Shown here: piece after piece, positions 27,258-37,731 of the stretch
Position numbering within the stretch: position 1 is the first letter of the stretch
Layout: every line of letters starts with the position of its first letter
Assembly (NCBI RefSeq): GCF_000010405.1
Contig: NC_009465.1
Span: forward strand, 868,001 to 932,000
From: Candidatus Vesicomyosocius okutanii
GTDB lineage: Bacteria; Pseudomonadota; Gammaproteobacteria; PS1; Pseudothioglobaceae
Direction of reading: 5' to 3'
Length of the DNA: 64,000 nucleotides
Made by a program: the position numbers and the translations under genes
The notes under the pieces: generated by a model
Told to the model about the DNA's origin: nothing
Seen by the model: only the letters and a program-made list of their open reading frames with translations
The model's database searches: none

Positions 27258-27364
27258 AATGAGTTTAGAATAAAAATCAAAACATTTTAACATTTATCCC
27301 CTTTTATTAGCTATTTTTGCGATAATTACCCACTTTAAATTATTTTCCAAAACATACAAAACTT

Positions 27365-28888
27365 ATGATGAACATAAAAAATATAGTACTACCTGATATT
27401 GGTGATTTTTATGAAGTTAAAATAATTGAGATTTTAGTAAATGTTGGAGACAAGATAAACACTAATGATAGTATAGTAACATTGGAAAAAGACAAATCTT
27501 CTATGAAAATTCCAAGCCCTTATACAGGTATTATTACGAAAATTGAAGTTAATATTGGTAACAAAATTAAACAGAATGATATCATCTTGAGCATTGAAAG
27601 TGAATATAGTGAGATTCAAAATACCAACAAAAATATCAAAAATGAATATCAAAAAACAGAAATTATACCCGTTGTTGTGCCTAATATTGGTGATTTTGAT
27701 GAAATTGAGGTCATTGAAATCCTAGTCAGTGTAGGAGATGAACTATCTGTGGAAGACAGTATAATCACCTTAGAAAGTGATAAAGCTTCAATGGAAATCC
27801 CAACACCAGTTGCAGGCAAGGTTATTAATATTAATGTTGCACTAGGTGATAAAATTTCTCTAGGTACGTTAATTCTTAATATTAAAAGTATAGCTGAAGA
27901 AACACCTACTGAAATTAAAATACAAAGCTCAACACCGATACCAATACCACCGAACCCTAGTACACTAACGCCCATAACAAATAACATTAATCAAATAGTT
28001 TCAGAACCAATCAGAGGCAACTCACACGCTTCACCTTCTATTCGTAAACTAGCTAGAGAGTTAGGTGTTAATTTATCATATATAACTGGCACAGGAAGAA
28101 AAGGCAGAATTTTAGATACTGATCTTAAAAGCCACGTTAAACAAATAATCACTTCTAACAACTTTAACAGCGTCCTTCCTAAACCACCAATAATTGATTT
28201 TTCTAAATTTGGCAACACTGAAACAATAAAACTATCCAGAATAAATAAATTATCAGGTAAACATTTAACTACCTGCTGGTTAAGCATTCCCCACGTTACC
28301 CAATTTGACGAAGTTAACATTAATCAAATGGAAGCATACCGACAAGAACAAAAAGCTAACGGCATTAAACTCACTCCTCTAGTTTTTATTATGAAAGCAT
28401 TAGTTCGAACGTTGAAAAATCATCTGCGTTTTAATGCATCACTTGATGAGTCAGGTGAAAACTTGATTATTAAAAAATATTTCAACTTAGGAATTGCAAT
28501 GGACACACCAAAAGGCTTAATTGTGCCAGTTATTCGTGATGTTGAAAAAAAATCTTTAACTGATTTGGCTAAAGAACTTTTTGAAACTTCAAAAAACGCA
28601 CGAGAAAACAAGTTAAAACCAGCAGATATGCAAGGTTCAGGTTTAACTATTTCCAGCTTAGGTGGTATTGGTGGTACACAATTTACCCCTATTGTTAATG
28701 CGCCAGAGGTAGCTATTTTAGGCATATCACGTTCATATTTCAAACCCACTTGGGATGGTGAAAATTTCATCCCAACTTTAACATTACCACTAGCATTGTC
28801 CTATGACCATCGCGTGATTGATGGTGCACAAGGTGGACGATTCATGGCAGAATTAAATACAACATTAAGAGAGGCAAATTATGATTAA
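27365..28888 (+). CDS. aceF: Pyruvate dehydrogenase E2 (dihydrolipoyl acetyltransferase), two lipoyl domains
   Basis: E2 forms the PDH core and passes the acetyl group to CoA. The 507-aa protein has two lipoyl domains with lysines at 44 (EKDKSSMKIP) and 140 (ESDKASMEIP), a short Pro/Thr-rich linker, the E3/E1-binding domain (ASPSIRKLARELGV, around 220-255) and a catalytic domain ending SYDHRVIDGAQGG with the active-site His and Asp. The E. coli protein has three lipoyl domains. Two consecutive ATGs start the gene. aceE, normally just upstream, is absent here. Confidence 0.95.
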   Translation: MMNIKNIVLPDIGDFYEVKIIEILVNVGDKINTNDSIVTLEKDKSSMKIPSPYTGIITKIEVNIGNKIKQNDIILSIESEYSEIQNTNKNIKNEYQKTEIIPVVVPNIGDFDEIEVIEILVSVGDELSVEDSIITLESDKASMEIPTPVAGKVININVALGDKISLGTLILNIKSIAEETPTEIKIQSSTPIPIPPNPSTLTPITNNINQIVSEPIRGNSHASPSIRKLARELGVNLSYITGTGRKGRILDTDLKSHVKQIITSNNFNSVLPKPPIIDFSKFGNTETIKLSRINKLSGKHLTTCWLSIPHVTQFDEVNINQMEAYRQEQKANGIKLTPLVFIMKALVRTLKNHLRFNASLDESGENLIIKKYFNLGIAMDTPKGLIVPVIRDVEKKSLTDLAKELFETSKNARENKLKPADMQGSGLTISSLGGIGGTQFTPIVNAPEVAILGISRSYFKPTWDGENFIPTLTLPLALSYDHRVIDGAQGGRFMAELNTTLREANYD

Positions 28889-30287
28889 GACTCAAATTGT
28901 TATTATAGGCTCTGGTCCTGGGGGTTATACAGCTGCCTTTCGTCTGGCAGATTTAGGTAAACAAGTTACTCTAATTGAACGTTATAACGCTTTAGGTGGT
29001 GTATGCTTAAATGTCGGCTGTATTCCTTCTAAAGCACTTCTTCATACAGCCCAAATCATCAATGAAGCAAAAGATGCCTCACATGTAGGTGTTACCTTTA
29101 ATGAACCATTAATTAGCATTAATGGTATACGTACAAATAAAGACAACATCGTAACCAAACTAACAAATGGTATAAAAACTTTAGCAAAAGCAAGAAAAAT
29201 TAATGTTATAACAGGTTATGGAAGATTTATCTCAGCTAATCAAATTACAATCGAAAATAGCGATGATATTATTGAATTTGAACAATGTATTATTGCTACA
29301 GGTTCGCAAGTTACCAAAATCCCCACCCTTCCATTTGATGATGCTCGTGTAATGAGTTCAACAGATGCACTAAACTTATCCAATATACCAAAACGTTTGT
29401 TAGTGGTAGGTGGGGGTATTATTGGCTTAGAAATGGCAACAGTTTATAACGCGCTTGGTAGCGAAATTACTGTGGTTGAACTTTCTGACCAACTAATTAC
29501 TAGTGCCGACAAAGACATTATCAATCCACTACTTAGACGCATTAAAAAACAATATGCTAACATCTTTTTAAACACCAAAATAACCAAAATTGAGGCATTA
29601 AAAGAAGGTATTAAAGTCAGATTTGAGGGAAAAAACACCCCAAAATTCGACACCTTTGATAAAATACTAGTCGCTATTGGTCGCACCCCTAATGGAAGAT
29701 TGATCGATTGTGAAAAAGCTGGTGTTGAAATAAATGATTGGGGCTTTATTCCTGTCAATAAACAAATGAAAACCAATGTTAATAACATCTACGCCATTGG
29801 CGACATTATTGGTCAACCTATGCTTGCCCATAAAGCCATACACGAAGCTAAAATTGCAGCAGAAGTCATTTGCGGATACAAATCAGGTTTTAATGCCCTT
29901 ACCATCCCATCTATTGCCTATACTGATCCAGAAATTGCTTGGACAGGAAAAACAGAAAAAGAACTCAAAGCTGAAGGAATCTCTTATGAAAAAGGTTTAT
30001 TTCCTTGGACAAATTCAGGTCGTAGTTTAAGTATTGGTAGATCTGAAGGCATTACTAAAGGGTTGTTCGATACAAAAATAGGCAAAATTTTAGGAATGGG
30101 TATTTGCGGTACCAATGCAAGTGAGTTGATTGCTGAAGCAACACTAGCTATTGAAATGGGTTGTGATATGGATGATATTGCACTAACTATCCACGCCCAC
30201 CCAACCTTAAGTGAAACTACCGCCTTTGCAACTGAAATGGCACAAGGTACAATTACAGATTTATTATCATCAAAAAAGAAAAAATAG
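28881..30287 (+). CDS. lpdA: Dihydrolipoyl dehydrogenase (E3)
   Basis: E3 reoxidises dihydrolipoamide for PDH and, if present, the 2-oxoglutarate and glycine cleavage complexes. The 468-aa flavoprotein has the FAD-binding GSGPGG (10-15), the redox pair Cys42/Cys47 in GGVCLNVGCIPSK, the NAD-binding VVGGGIIGLEMA, and the dimer-interface catalytic pair His440/Glu445 in HAHPTLSE. It overlaps aceF by 8 bp. It could also serve the gcvH/gcvT system at 0-1.5 kb. Confidence 0.97.
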   Translation: MIKTQIVIIGSGPGGYTAAFRLADLGKQVTLIERYNALGGVCLNVGCIPSKALLHTAQIINEAKDASHVGVTFNEPLISINGIRTNKDNIVTKLTNGIKTLAKARKINVITGYGRFISANQITIENSDDIIEFEQCIIATGSQVTKIPTLPFDDARVMSSTDALNLSNIPKRLLVVGGGIIGLEMATVYNALGSEITVVELSDQLITSADKDIINPLLRRIKKQYANIFLNTKITKIEALKEGIKVRFEGKNTPKFDTFDKILVAIGRTPNGRLIDCEKAGVEINDWGFIPVNKQMKTNVNNIYAIGDIIGQPMLAHKAIHEAKIAAEVICGYKSGFNALTIPSIAYTDPEIAWTGKTEKELKAEGISYEKGLFPWTNSGRSLSIGRSEGITKGLFDTKIGKILGMGICGTNASELIAEATLAIEMGCDMDDIALTIHAHPTLSETTAFATEMAQGTITDLLSSKKKK

Positions 30288-30298
30288 GGAGAGATTAT

Positions 30299-30952
30299 AT
30301 GAATATAAAACAAGCAAGAAAAAATGTCATTGAACAACAAATACGCCCTTGGGGCGGCTTGAATTATATTGCTAATAATGCACTTAAAGATACACCAAGA
30401 GAAGATTTTGTACCAGAGAAATATAAAAATCTTACATTTGCAGATATTGAAATTCCACTTACTAGTAAAGCAAAAATGCTTTTTCCAAAGATTGAAGGAC
30501 GATTATTAAATGCACTTAATATTAAAAAACATGAAACTGTACTAGAGATAGGAACAGGTAGTGGTTATTTAACAGCTGTTTTATCAAAATTATGCAAATC
30601 TGTAACCAGTATTGAAATTGATGAAAATCTTAGTCATAATGCCAAAAAAAGAATTGATACATTGGGCATTGATAATGTTACTTTAGAAGTGGTAGATGCT
30701 TCTAAGAACTGGAAGTATAATGATTTCTTTAATGTAGTAATTATTAGTAGTTCAGTACCTAAAATTACAGGTTATTACTTTCATTTATTAAATATAGGTG
30801 GTAGAATTTTTGTGATTGAAGGTACTAAAAACATTATGAGTGCAAAACTTATTACTCGAATTAGTAAGAATAAATGGGATACAAAATCCTTATTTGAAAC
30901 ACAATTAGACGCCATGCGAGGATTAGAATCATCAAATAATTTTGAATTTTAA
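30299..30952 (+). CDS. Protein-L-isoaspartate O-methyltransferase family protein
   Basis: This is a 217-aa SAM-dependent methyltransferase. NVIEQQIRPWG and TPREDFVPEKYKNLTFADIEIPL are typical of the PCMT-like family in proteobacteria, and the SAM-binding motif I is VLEIGTGSGY (81-90). A canonical Pcm would repair isoaspartyl residues, but this subfamily differs at the substrate loop, so the methyl acceptor is uncertain. A good GGGAGA ribosome binding site precedes the ATG, 11 bp after lpdA. Confidence 0.85.
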   Translation: MNIKQARKNVIEQQIRPWGGLNYIANNALKDTPREDFVPEKYKNLTFADIEIPLTSKAKMLFPKIEGRLLNALNIKKHETVLEIGTGSGYLTAVLSKLCKSVTSIEIDENLSHNAKKRIDTLGIDNVTLEVVDASKNWKYNDFFNVVIISSSVPKITGYYFHLLNIGGRIFVIEGTKNIMSAKLITRISKNKWDTKSLFETQLDAMRGLESSNNFEF

Positions 30953-30954
30953 TT

Positions 30955-33336
30955 ATGAACTTATTTTTCGATTTTATCCTAAAAAAAGCCTCATTAGGGC
31001 TTACACTGTTGTTACTAATTGCTATATTTTTTATAGCTCAAATCTCTGATTTTCAACTAGATGCATCTGCAGACTCTTTAGTACTGGAAGGTGATGAAAA
31101 CCTGCGTTATTACCAAAACATTAAGAAAAATTATGGGTCTGATGATTATTTAATCATCTCTTATCAGGTTAAAGACAGTTTGATTACACCTAAACAACTT
31201 GATCATCTTAGAAAATTTAAACAAGATTTAACTAAAATTAACCAGATCAGGTCAGTAACGACTATTCTAGATGTACCACTTTTTAGATCCCCTCCCTTAT
31301 CTTTAGCAGAACTAGCTAGTGAAAACATCAGCATTGATAATGATAATGCTAACTTAGCTTTAGCTAATAATGAATTCAAAAATTCACCTTTATATGCTAA
31401 CAATTTAGTCAGTAAAGATGGAAAAACAACTGCTATTCTAGTGAAACTAAAAAATAATCAAAAGTTCAAAGAATTACGTGAAAATCTTGACAAAATGCGC
31501 ACCCAAAGAGCTAATAATAAATTATCAAATGACCAACAATTAAAACTTAAAATTATCGAAAAGCAAGTTTTAAAGAATATCACTACCCAGAATAAAATAC
31601 AAGCACAAACAATTGCCCAAATTCGAACTACTATTAACCAATATTCAAACAAGGCTCATTTATTCTTAGGTGGTTTACCTATGATAACTACTGATATTGT
31701 GACCTATATTAGCAATGATTTGATCATATTTAGTTTAGCAGTTATTGGGTTGATGAGTTTAATTTTAACAATTATTTTCAAAAGTGTTCGATGGGTCATT
31801 ATCCCAATTGGCATTAGTATTTTCAGTTCGTTTATCATGACAGGTATTTTAGCTTATTTAGGTTGGAAAATTACCGTTATTTCATCTAATTTTTTCTCAT
31901 TATTACTAGTTATGACACTTTCTATAGTTATTCACCTTATAGTTAGATATAGAGAAATTTCCCAGCTTAATCCAAATATCAACTCACATCAACTAATTAA
32001 AGACACCTTGTCACAAATGTTTAAGCCTTGTTTTTTTACAACTTTAACCACATTTGTAGCTTTTAGTTCTTTACTTATTAGTGGTATCAGACCTGTGATT
32101 AATTTTGGCTGGATAATGTCAATTGGCGTGATTATTGCTCTTGTGTTATCGTTTTTAGCTTTTCCGATGATCATGAGTTTGTTACCAAAAGCAAAAATTA
32201 CAAAACAGAAAACCGAACTAAGAGCTACCACTTTATTAGCCAAATTTGTAGAAAAATTTGGTAATCATTTATTAGTAATATTAGTAATATTACTAATAGG
32301 TTCTGGATTTGGAATTAGCAAACTTAGTGTTGAAAATCGTTTTATTAATTATTTTAAACAAAACACAGAGATCAACCAAGGGCTAACTTTGATTGATAAA
32401 GAACTAGGTGGCACTATTCCACTAGAAATTATTTTTGACAATTTAGCAGAAGACTACTGGTTTGACGAGGATTTACGTAATGAGATACACGATGTTCATC
32501 AATATCTTAATTCTTTAGATGAAACTGGCAAAGTATTATCAATTGACACTTTAATGCAGATTCTAACCCAAGCTAATGATGGTAAAACACCTAATGGATT
32601 TCTCTTAAACATTATTCACTCACAATTACCTGAACGTGCTAAAGTACAAGTGTTATATCCTTATTTATCTGAAAACAGTGGACAACTAAGAATGGTTATC
32701 CGTATTAGAGAAACTGAAAAAGAATTAAAACGTGGAAAGTTAATTGATCAAATACAACATCATATTTCTACTGAACTTGGATTTAAACAGAATAGTTTTC
32801 ATTTAAGCGGTATGCTAATTTTATACAACAACATGTTACAAAGTTTATTTGACTCGCAAATAAAAACAATTACTGTGGTATTTGTAATGATTTTTATCAT
32901 GTTTTTATTTATTTTCAAATCAATTAGTTTATCCATAATTGCATTAATTCCAAACACTTTACCATCACTTTTTATCCTTGGTATTATGGGATTATTAAAT
33001 ATCCCACTAGACTTAATGACTATCACTATTTCAACAATTGCTATTGGTATTGGCGTTGATAACGCCATTCACTATATCCATCGTTTTCAGCATGAATTTA
33101 GAAAAGACAACGATTATATAGCAACTATGTATCGCTCACATACTAGCATTGGATTAGCTATGTTTTATACCTCAATTACAGTTACAATAGGCTTTTTAAT
33201 TTTAGCTTTATCTAATTTTATACCAAGTATTTATTTTGGTGTATTTACAGCTATTGCAATGCTTAGTGCACTACTTGCCAATTTAACCCTACTACCTAAA
33301 TTAATACTAATGATAAAACCAAAAATTAATATATAA
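30955..33336 (+). CDS. RND superfamily transporter (MMPL/HAE3 type)
   Basis: The 793-aa protein has the RND layout of two repeats. TM1 near residue 12-30 is followed by a large periplasmic loop (about 35-250) and TM2-6 (about 255-410). TM7 near 435 is followed by a second loop (about 460-640) and TM8-12 to the end. IAIGIGVDNAIHYIHRF in the second repeat is the MMPL-family signature. HAE3 proteins include the hopanoid transporter HpnN, but no hopanoid genes are here; the substrate is unknown. It starts 2 bp after the methyltransferase stop. Confidence 0.9.
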   Translation: MNLFFDFILKKASLGLTLLLLIAIFFIAQISDFQLDASADSLVLEGDENLRYYQNIKKNYGSDDYLIISYQVKDSLITPKQLDHLRKFKQDLTKINQIRSVTTILDVPLFRSPPLSLAELASENISIDNDNANLALANNEFKNSPLYANNLVSKDGKTTAILVKLKNNQKFKELRENLDKMRTQRANNKLSNDQQLKLKIIEKQVLKNITTQNKIQAQTIAQIRTTINQYSNKAHLFLGGLPMITTDIVTYISNDLIIFSLAVIGLMSLILTIIFKSVRWVIIPIGISIFSSFIMTGILAYLGWKITVISSNFFSLLLVMTLSIVIHLIVRYREISQLNPNINSHQLIKDTLSQMFKPCFFTTLTTFVAFSSLLISGIRPVINFGWIMSIGVIIALVLSFLAFPMIMSLLPKAKITKQKTELRATTLLAKFVEKFGNHLLVILVILLIGSGFGISKLSVENRFINYFKQNTEINQGLTLIDKELGGTIPLEIIFDNLAEDYWFDEDLRNEIHDVHQYLNSLDETGKVLSIDTLMQILTQANDGKTPNGFLLNIIHSQLPERAKVQVLYPYLSENSGQLRMVIRIRETEKELKRGKLIDQIQHHISTELGFKQNSFHLSGMLILYNNMLQSLFDSQIKTITVVFVMIFIMFLFIFKSISLSIIALIPNTLPSLFILGIMGLLNIPLDLMTITISTIAIGIGVDNAIHYIHRFQHEFRKDNDYIATMYRSHTSIGLAMFYTSITVTIGFLILALSNFIPSIYFGVFTAIAMLSALLANLTLLPKLILMIKPKINI

Positions 33337-33395
33337 ATCCACGCCAATGAATTAAAAAAGATTATGCCAATAATATTCATTTATCGTTAATACCC

Positions 33396-34967
33396 ATGAC
33401 AAAACAACATCATTTTGACGTTCTAATTATTGGTACAGGTAGTGCAGGATTAATGAGTGCATTACAATTATCAGATAATTTAAGTATTGCACTAATTGCC
33501 AAAGATAAAATATTAGAAGGCAGTTCATACTATGCACAAGGCGGTATATCTGCTGTACTAGACATAAATGACAACTTTACTACTCATATACAAGATACCT
33601 TGTTAACTGCAGCAGGCTTAGGTGATGAAACTGCCATTCGCTTTATGGTTGAAAATGCACCCAAAGCCATTACCTCATTAGAACATTCCGGAGTTAAATT
33701 TACCAAAAATAAAGATAAAGAAGATTATCATCTAACCACTGAAGGTGGTCATAGCCATAGAAGAGTAGCACATGTTGCTGATAAAACAGGACAATCAATC
33801 CAAACTAATTTGCTTAAAAACGTTAAAGAAAAAAGCAATATAACACTTTTTGAAAACTATATTGCCATTGATTTATTAATCAAATCCTACGACTGCTATG
33901 GTGCTTATGTTTTAAACAAAAATACTAACCAAGTTGAAAGTTTTATCTCTCATAAAACTATTATTGCCACAGGCGGAGCATCAAAAACTTATCTTTATAC
34001 CTCCAACCCGGATACATCAACAGGTGATGGTATTGCCATGGCTTATCGAGCAAAATGTATTATTACTAATATGGAATTTACCCAATTCCATCCTACTTGC
34101 CTTTACCATCCACATGCAAAATCTTTTTTAATTACCGAGGCGCTTCGTGGCGAAGGTGGTAAGCTAATTTTACAAAATGGTGAAGCTTTTATGCATAAAT
34201 TTGACAATCGAGAGGAGCTTGCACCACGTGATATTGTTGCCCGTGCAATTGATGTACAAATAAAAACCCATGGGTTTGAATGTGTTTATTTAGACATTTC
34301 ATTTAAAAATAAAAGCTGGATTAAGCAACATTTTCCAACAATTTACAAAAAATGTAAATCACTTGGTATTGATATTTCTAAAAATGCTATCCCTGTTGTA
34401 CCTGCAGCACATTATACATGTGGAGGCGTACAAACCAATCTTGACGGACAAACTAATATAGACAATCTATACGCCATTGGAGAAGTTGCACACACTGGTG
34501 TACATGGTGCTAATCGTATGGCAAGTAATTCTTTATTAGAATGTGTAGTATTTGCTAAATCTTGTGCTAATTATATAAATCAACAATCAACAACATTAAC
34601 ATTAACATATAAACAATTTAGTCAGTGGGACGCTTCCAAAGCAGCACCTTCAAAAGAAAAAGTAGTCGTATCACATTTATGGGATGAAATTCGCCGTATT
34701 ATGTGGAATTTTGTTGGTATTGTACGTTCTAACAAACGCTTAAAATATGCACAGTATCGTCTGAATCAGATTCAAGCAGAAGTGAACGATTACTACAAAC
34801 TTTATTTAATATCTAGTAACTTAATTGAACTAAGAAACCTTATTCAAACCGCACAACTAATTGTGCAATCTGCAATTTTTAGAACAGAAAGTAGAGGATT
34901 GCATTACAATGAAGATCATCCACAACAATCAAATCATCCCATTAATACTATAATTAAAAAATCATGA
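33396..34967 (+). CDS. nadB: L-aspartate oxidase
   Basis: NadB oxidises aspartate to iminoaspartate for de novo NAD synthesis. The 523-aa flavoprotein has the FAD-binding IIGTGSAGLMSAL (11-23), SSYYAQGGISAV, the active-site TEGGHSHRRVAH block, LITEALRGEGG, and GEVAHTGVHGANRMASNSLLE. The C-terminal helical domain is complete. Its last 4 bp overlap the def start (ATGA). nadA and nadC are not in view. Confidence 0.96.
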   Translation: MTKQHHFDVLIIGTGSAGLMSALQLSDNLSIALIAKDKILEGSSYYAQGGISAVLDINDNFTTHIQDTLLTAAGLGDETAIRFMVENAPKAITSLEHSGVKFTKNKDKEDYHLTTEGGHSHRRVAHVADKTGQSIQTNLLKNVKEKSNITLFENYIAIDLLIKSYDCYGAYVLNKNTNQVESFISHKTIIATGGASKTYLYTSNPDTSTGDGIAMAYRAKCIITNMEFTQFHPTCLYHPHAKSFLITEALRGEGGKLILQNGEAFMHKFDNREELAPRDIVARAIDVQIKTHGFECVYLDISFKNKSWIKQHFPTIYKKCKSLGIDISKNAIPVVPAAHYTCGGVQTNLDGQTNIDNLYAIGEVAHTGVHGANRMASNSLLECVVFAKSCANYINQQSTTLTLTYKQFSQWDASKAAPSKEKVVVSHLWDEIRRIMWNFVGIVRSNKRLKYAQYRLNQIQAEVNDYYKLYLISSNLIELRNLIQTAQLIVQSAIFRTESRGLHYNEDHPQQSNHPINTIIKKS

Positions 34968-35506
34968 TTCTACCCATCTTAAGCTACCCTGATAAACGCT
35001 TAAGAATTAAAGCCAAAAATGTGAATATAGTTAATAAAACCATACAAACTTTAATCAAAAATATGTTTGAAACTATGTATGCTAGAAACGGTATCGGATT
35101 AGCTGCTACCCAAGTTAACCAACATCTACAAATAGTAGTAATTGATGTGCCAAACTCTCAATTTTTATTTAAAAATCGAAAAAATAACTCACAAAAGTTA
35201 CTACAAAAACAACACCCTTTATGTTTTATCAACCCAGAAATTAAAGAAAAATATGGACAAGAAAAACACACCGAAGGTTGTCTATCTGTGTCAGATTTTC
35301 AAGCAGAGATTCAACGTGCTAACCATATTAAAGTTAAAGCACTCAACGAAAAAGGTGAGATATTTATCCTGCAAGCAACAGGACTACTTGCTATTTGTAT
35401 CCAGCATGAAATAGATCATTTAAAGGGTATTTTATTTGTTGATTACTTATCCAAACTCAAGCAAAAACGACTCCTAGAAAGAATAAAAAAGATGACTAAA
35501 GTATAG
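34964..35506 (+). CDS. def: Peptide deformylase
   Basis: Def removes the formyl group from nascent N-terminal Met. The 180-aa protein has all three motifs: GIGLAATQ (43-50), EGCLSV with metal ligand Cys106, and QHEIDHLKG with His148, Glu149 and His152. Residues 66-85 form a lysine/asparagine-rich insertion compared with the 169-aa E. coli enzyme. It is translationally coupled to nadB rather than to fmt. Confidence 0.95.
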   Translation: MILPILSYPDKRLRIKAKNVNIVNKTIQTLIKNMFETMYARNGIGLAATQVNQHLQIVVIDVPNSQFLFKNRKNNSQKLLQKQHPLCFINPEIKEKYGQEKHTEGCLSVSDFQAEIQRANHIKVKALNEKGEIFILQATGLLAICIQHEIDHLKGILFVDYLSKLKQKRLLERIKKMTKV

Positions 35507-35913
35507 AAAACTAATACTAATCAAAATTAACACCTATAAACTCAATTTCCAAATATTACTTATAGCCTATAACTATACCATTTAGACTATTATATAATCC
35601 AGAAGATATGGCATTAACAACCTAAGAAAAATAGTATTAAAAAATAATTTACTCAAAATAAAGGGATAATAACAACAATTAGTATTCGAATAATCAGATA
35701 TGAAACTTTAAAGTTGTAAATATCTTATAAGAACTATTAAATTTAATATATAAATGATAGGTTAAATCTGTAAAAAATAGAAGGTTATAGAAAACACATC
35801 TTTTAGTGTATTACGTACTTTAACAAAAAATATATTCAACAATCTTGGTAAAACATTAACCAAATTAGTACTCAAAAATAATTCAACCTACTTGAAAAAC
35901 ACCTGAAATAATT
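35507..35913. other. AT-rich spacer between def and the fis-like ORF
   Basis: Nothing is supported in these 407 bp. In many gammaproteobacteria dusB precedes fis, but I could not recognise dusB residue patterns here in any frame. Confidence 0.45.
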
Positions 35914-36153
35914 ATGATCTCAACTGATTTACTAGTATGTATTAATACAAAACTTAAACATTACTTTAAGCAATTATATGATGAACAAACAAGCAGTATA
36001 CATAAAATAAGCATTAATAATGTAAAGTCTGTTGTAATTAATTTATATTTACTTGACTTAGTTAACCATAATCAAAGCGAAGTTTTAAAAATTTTAGACA
36101 TTAATCTTGTCACATTAAAAAAATTCAACGATACAAACTATAACACTTTATAA
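35914..36153 (+). CDS. fis: Fis-like nucleoid protein, degenerate
   Basis: The 79-aa frame aligns by eye with E. coli Fis residues ~27-98: KLKHYFKQL matches ALKNYFAQL, and NHNQSEVLKILDINLVTLKK matches [20 protein letters not shown]. The recognition helix reads INLVTLKK instead of INRGTLRK, so the DNA-contacting Arg and the Gly are lost while Asn, Thr and Lys remain. The position directly before purH is where fis sits in many relatives. There is no clear Shine-Dalgarno. It may be a weakened regulator or a late-stage pseudogene. Confidence 0.6.
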   Translation: MISTDLLVCINTKLKHYFKQLYDEQTSSIHKISINNVKSVVINLYLLDLVNHNQSEVLKILDINLVTLKKFNDTNYNTL

Positions 36154-36189
36154 TAATTTTAATTAGCGTAAAAAATATTAAAGAAATAA

Positions 36190-37731
36190 ATGTCTATACA
36201 ACGAGCTTTAATCAGTGTTTCTAATAAAAATGGAGTTATTGATTTTGCCCAATTCTTGGTAGATAATAATATCGATATTATTTCCACAGATGGTACAGCA
36301 AAACTTTTAATAGAAAATAATATTCCAGTAATTGAGGTCTCAGATTACACAAGGTTTCCTGAAATAATGGCAGGTCGGGTTAAAACTCTTAACCCTAAAA
36401 TTCATGGCGGTATTTTAGCGCGTCGTGGAATTGATGAGGATATAATGGCACAAAACAACATTAAGCCAATTGACTTAGTTATAGTTAACCTATATCCATT
36501 CCAAGCAACGATTGCCAAAACTGATTGTACATTGGAAGATGCAATTGAAAATATTGATATTGGCGGCTCAGCAATGCTTAGATCAAGTGCCAAAAATTAT
36601 ACATCTGTTACAGTTATAGTAAATAACACAGACTATCAAAAAGTTATGGATGAAATAAGCGAATTAGGCAATACTACACTCGAAACTAGAGCTATGCTAG
36701 CCCTTAAAACATTTGAACATACTGCCATGTATGATGGAGCAATTGCTAATTATTTAGGCAAAAATAAAAATGGCTTCTCTAACACTATAAATCTACAATT
36801 TAATAAAGCACAATCAATACGTTATGGTGAAAACCCACATCAAAAAGCTGCTTTCTATGTTGAAAGCAACTTATCAGAATCTTGTTTGGCATCTTCTATT
36901 CAATGTCAAGGTAAAGAAATGTCATATAATAATATGGCTGATGCTGATGCTGCCCTTGAATGTGTACGTAGTTTTAACAAGCCCTGTTGTGTGATTGTTA
37001 AGCATGCCAACCCTTGTGGCATAGCTATTCGTAACAATATTAATAATGCCTATTTAGATGCTTTTAAAACTGACCCAACCTCTGCATTTGGCGGCATTAT
37101 TGCCTTTAACAGAGTGCTAGATAAAAACACAGCTCAAAATATTATTGATAAACAATTTGTAGAAGTCATTATTGCACCAAGTGTACAAACACAAGCTAAA
37201 CAAATACTATCTACCAAACAAAATATACGCGTACTAGAATGTGGTAATTTAAACACAGCAAAACCTTCTTTAGATTATAGACGTGTAACTGGTGGTTTAT
37301 TGGTACAAGATAAAGACCTAGGCATTATCACAGAAGATGATATAAAATGTGTCAGTGATTTAACACCTACCAAAGACCAAATAGAAGATTTATTATTTGC
37401 TTGGAAAGTTGCTAAAGTCGTTAAATCAAACGCTATTGTTTACGCTAAAAATAAAATGACCATCGGGATTGGTGCAGGTCAAATGTCCAGGGTCTATTCT
37501 GCTAGAATAGCTGGTATGAAAGCTACTGACGCAGATTTTATTATTGATAGCTGCGTAATGGCCTCTGATGCTTTTTTCCCATTTCGTGATGGTATTGACT
37601 CAGTAGCACAAGCTGGCATTAAAGCCATCATTCAACCAGGTGGGTCGATACGTGATAAACAGGTTATTAAGGCAGCTAATGAACACGGTATCACAATGGT
37701 ATTTACAGGTATGCGTCATTTTAAACATTAA
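36190..37731 (+). CDS. purH: Bifunctional AICAR transformylase / IMP cyclohydrolase
   Basis: PurH carries out the last two steps to IMP. The 513-aa protein starts with the cyclohydrolase (MGS-like) domain ([36 protein letters not shown]). The transformylase domain follows from about residue 200, with [13 protein letters not shown] and the catalytic KHANPCG segment, and it ends FTGMRHFKH. The E. coli protein is 529 aa. purD, its usual downstream partner, is absent. Confidence 0.97.
   Translation: MSIQRALISVSNKNGVIDFAQFLVDNNIDIISTDGTAKLLIENNIPVIEVSDYTRFPEIMAGRVKTLNPKIHGGILARRGIDEDIMAQNNIKPIDLVIVNLYPFQATIAKTDCTLEDAIENIDIGGSAMLRSSAKNYTSVTVIVNNTDYQKVMDEISELGNTTLETRAMLALKTFEHTAMYDGAIANYLGKNKNGFSNTINLQFNKAQSIRYGENPHQKAAFYVESNLSESCLASSIQCQGKEMSYNNMADADAALECVRSFNKPCCVIVKHANPCGIAIRNNINNAYLDAFKTDPTSAFGGIIAFNRVLDKNTAQNIIDKQFVEVIIAPSVQTQAKQILSTKQNIRVLECGNLNTAKPSLDYRRVTGGLLVQDKDLGIITEDDIKCVSDLTPTKDQIEDLLFAWKVAKVVKSNAIVYAKNKMTIGIGAGQMSRVYSARIAGMKATDADFIIDSCVMASDAFFPFRDGIDSVAQAGIKAIIQPGGSIRDKQVIKAANEHGITMVFTGMRHFKH

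Noticed and set aside
27258-27293. 12-residue N-terminal extension of the ABC ATPase
   Set aside because: Homologues start at the equivalent of ATG 27257, and the extension is hydrophobic/aromatic without conservation.
27649-28770. Long minus-strand frames inside aceF (and similar ones in lpdA, acnB and the SLC13 gene)
   Set aside because: They are antisense shadows of conserved coding sequence; no independent start signals or family features.
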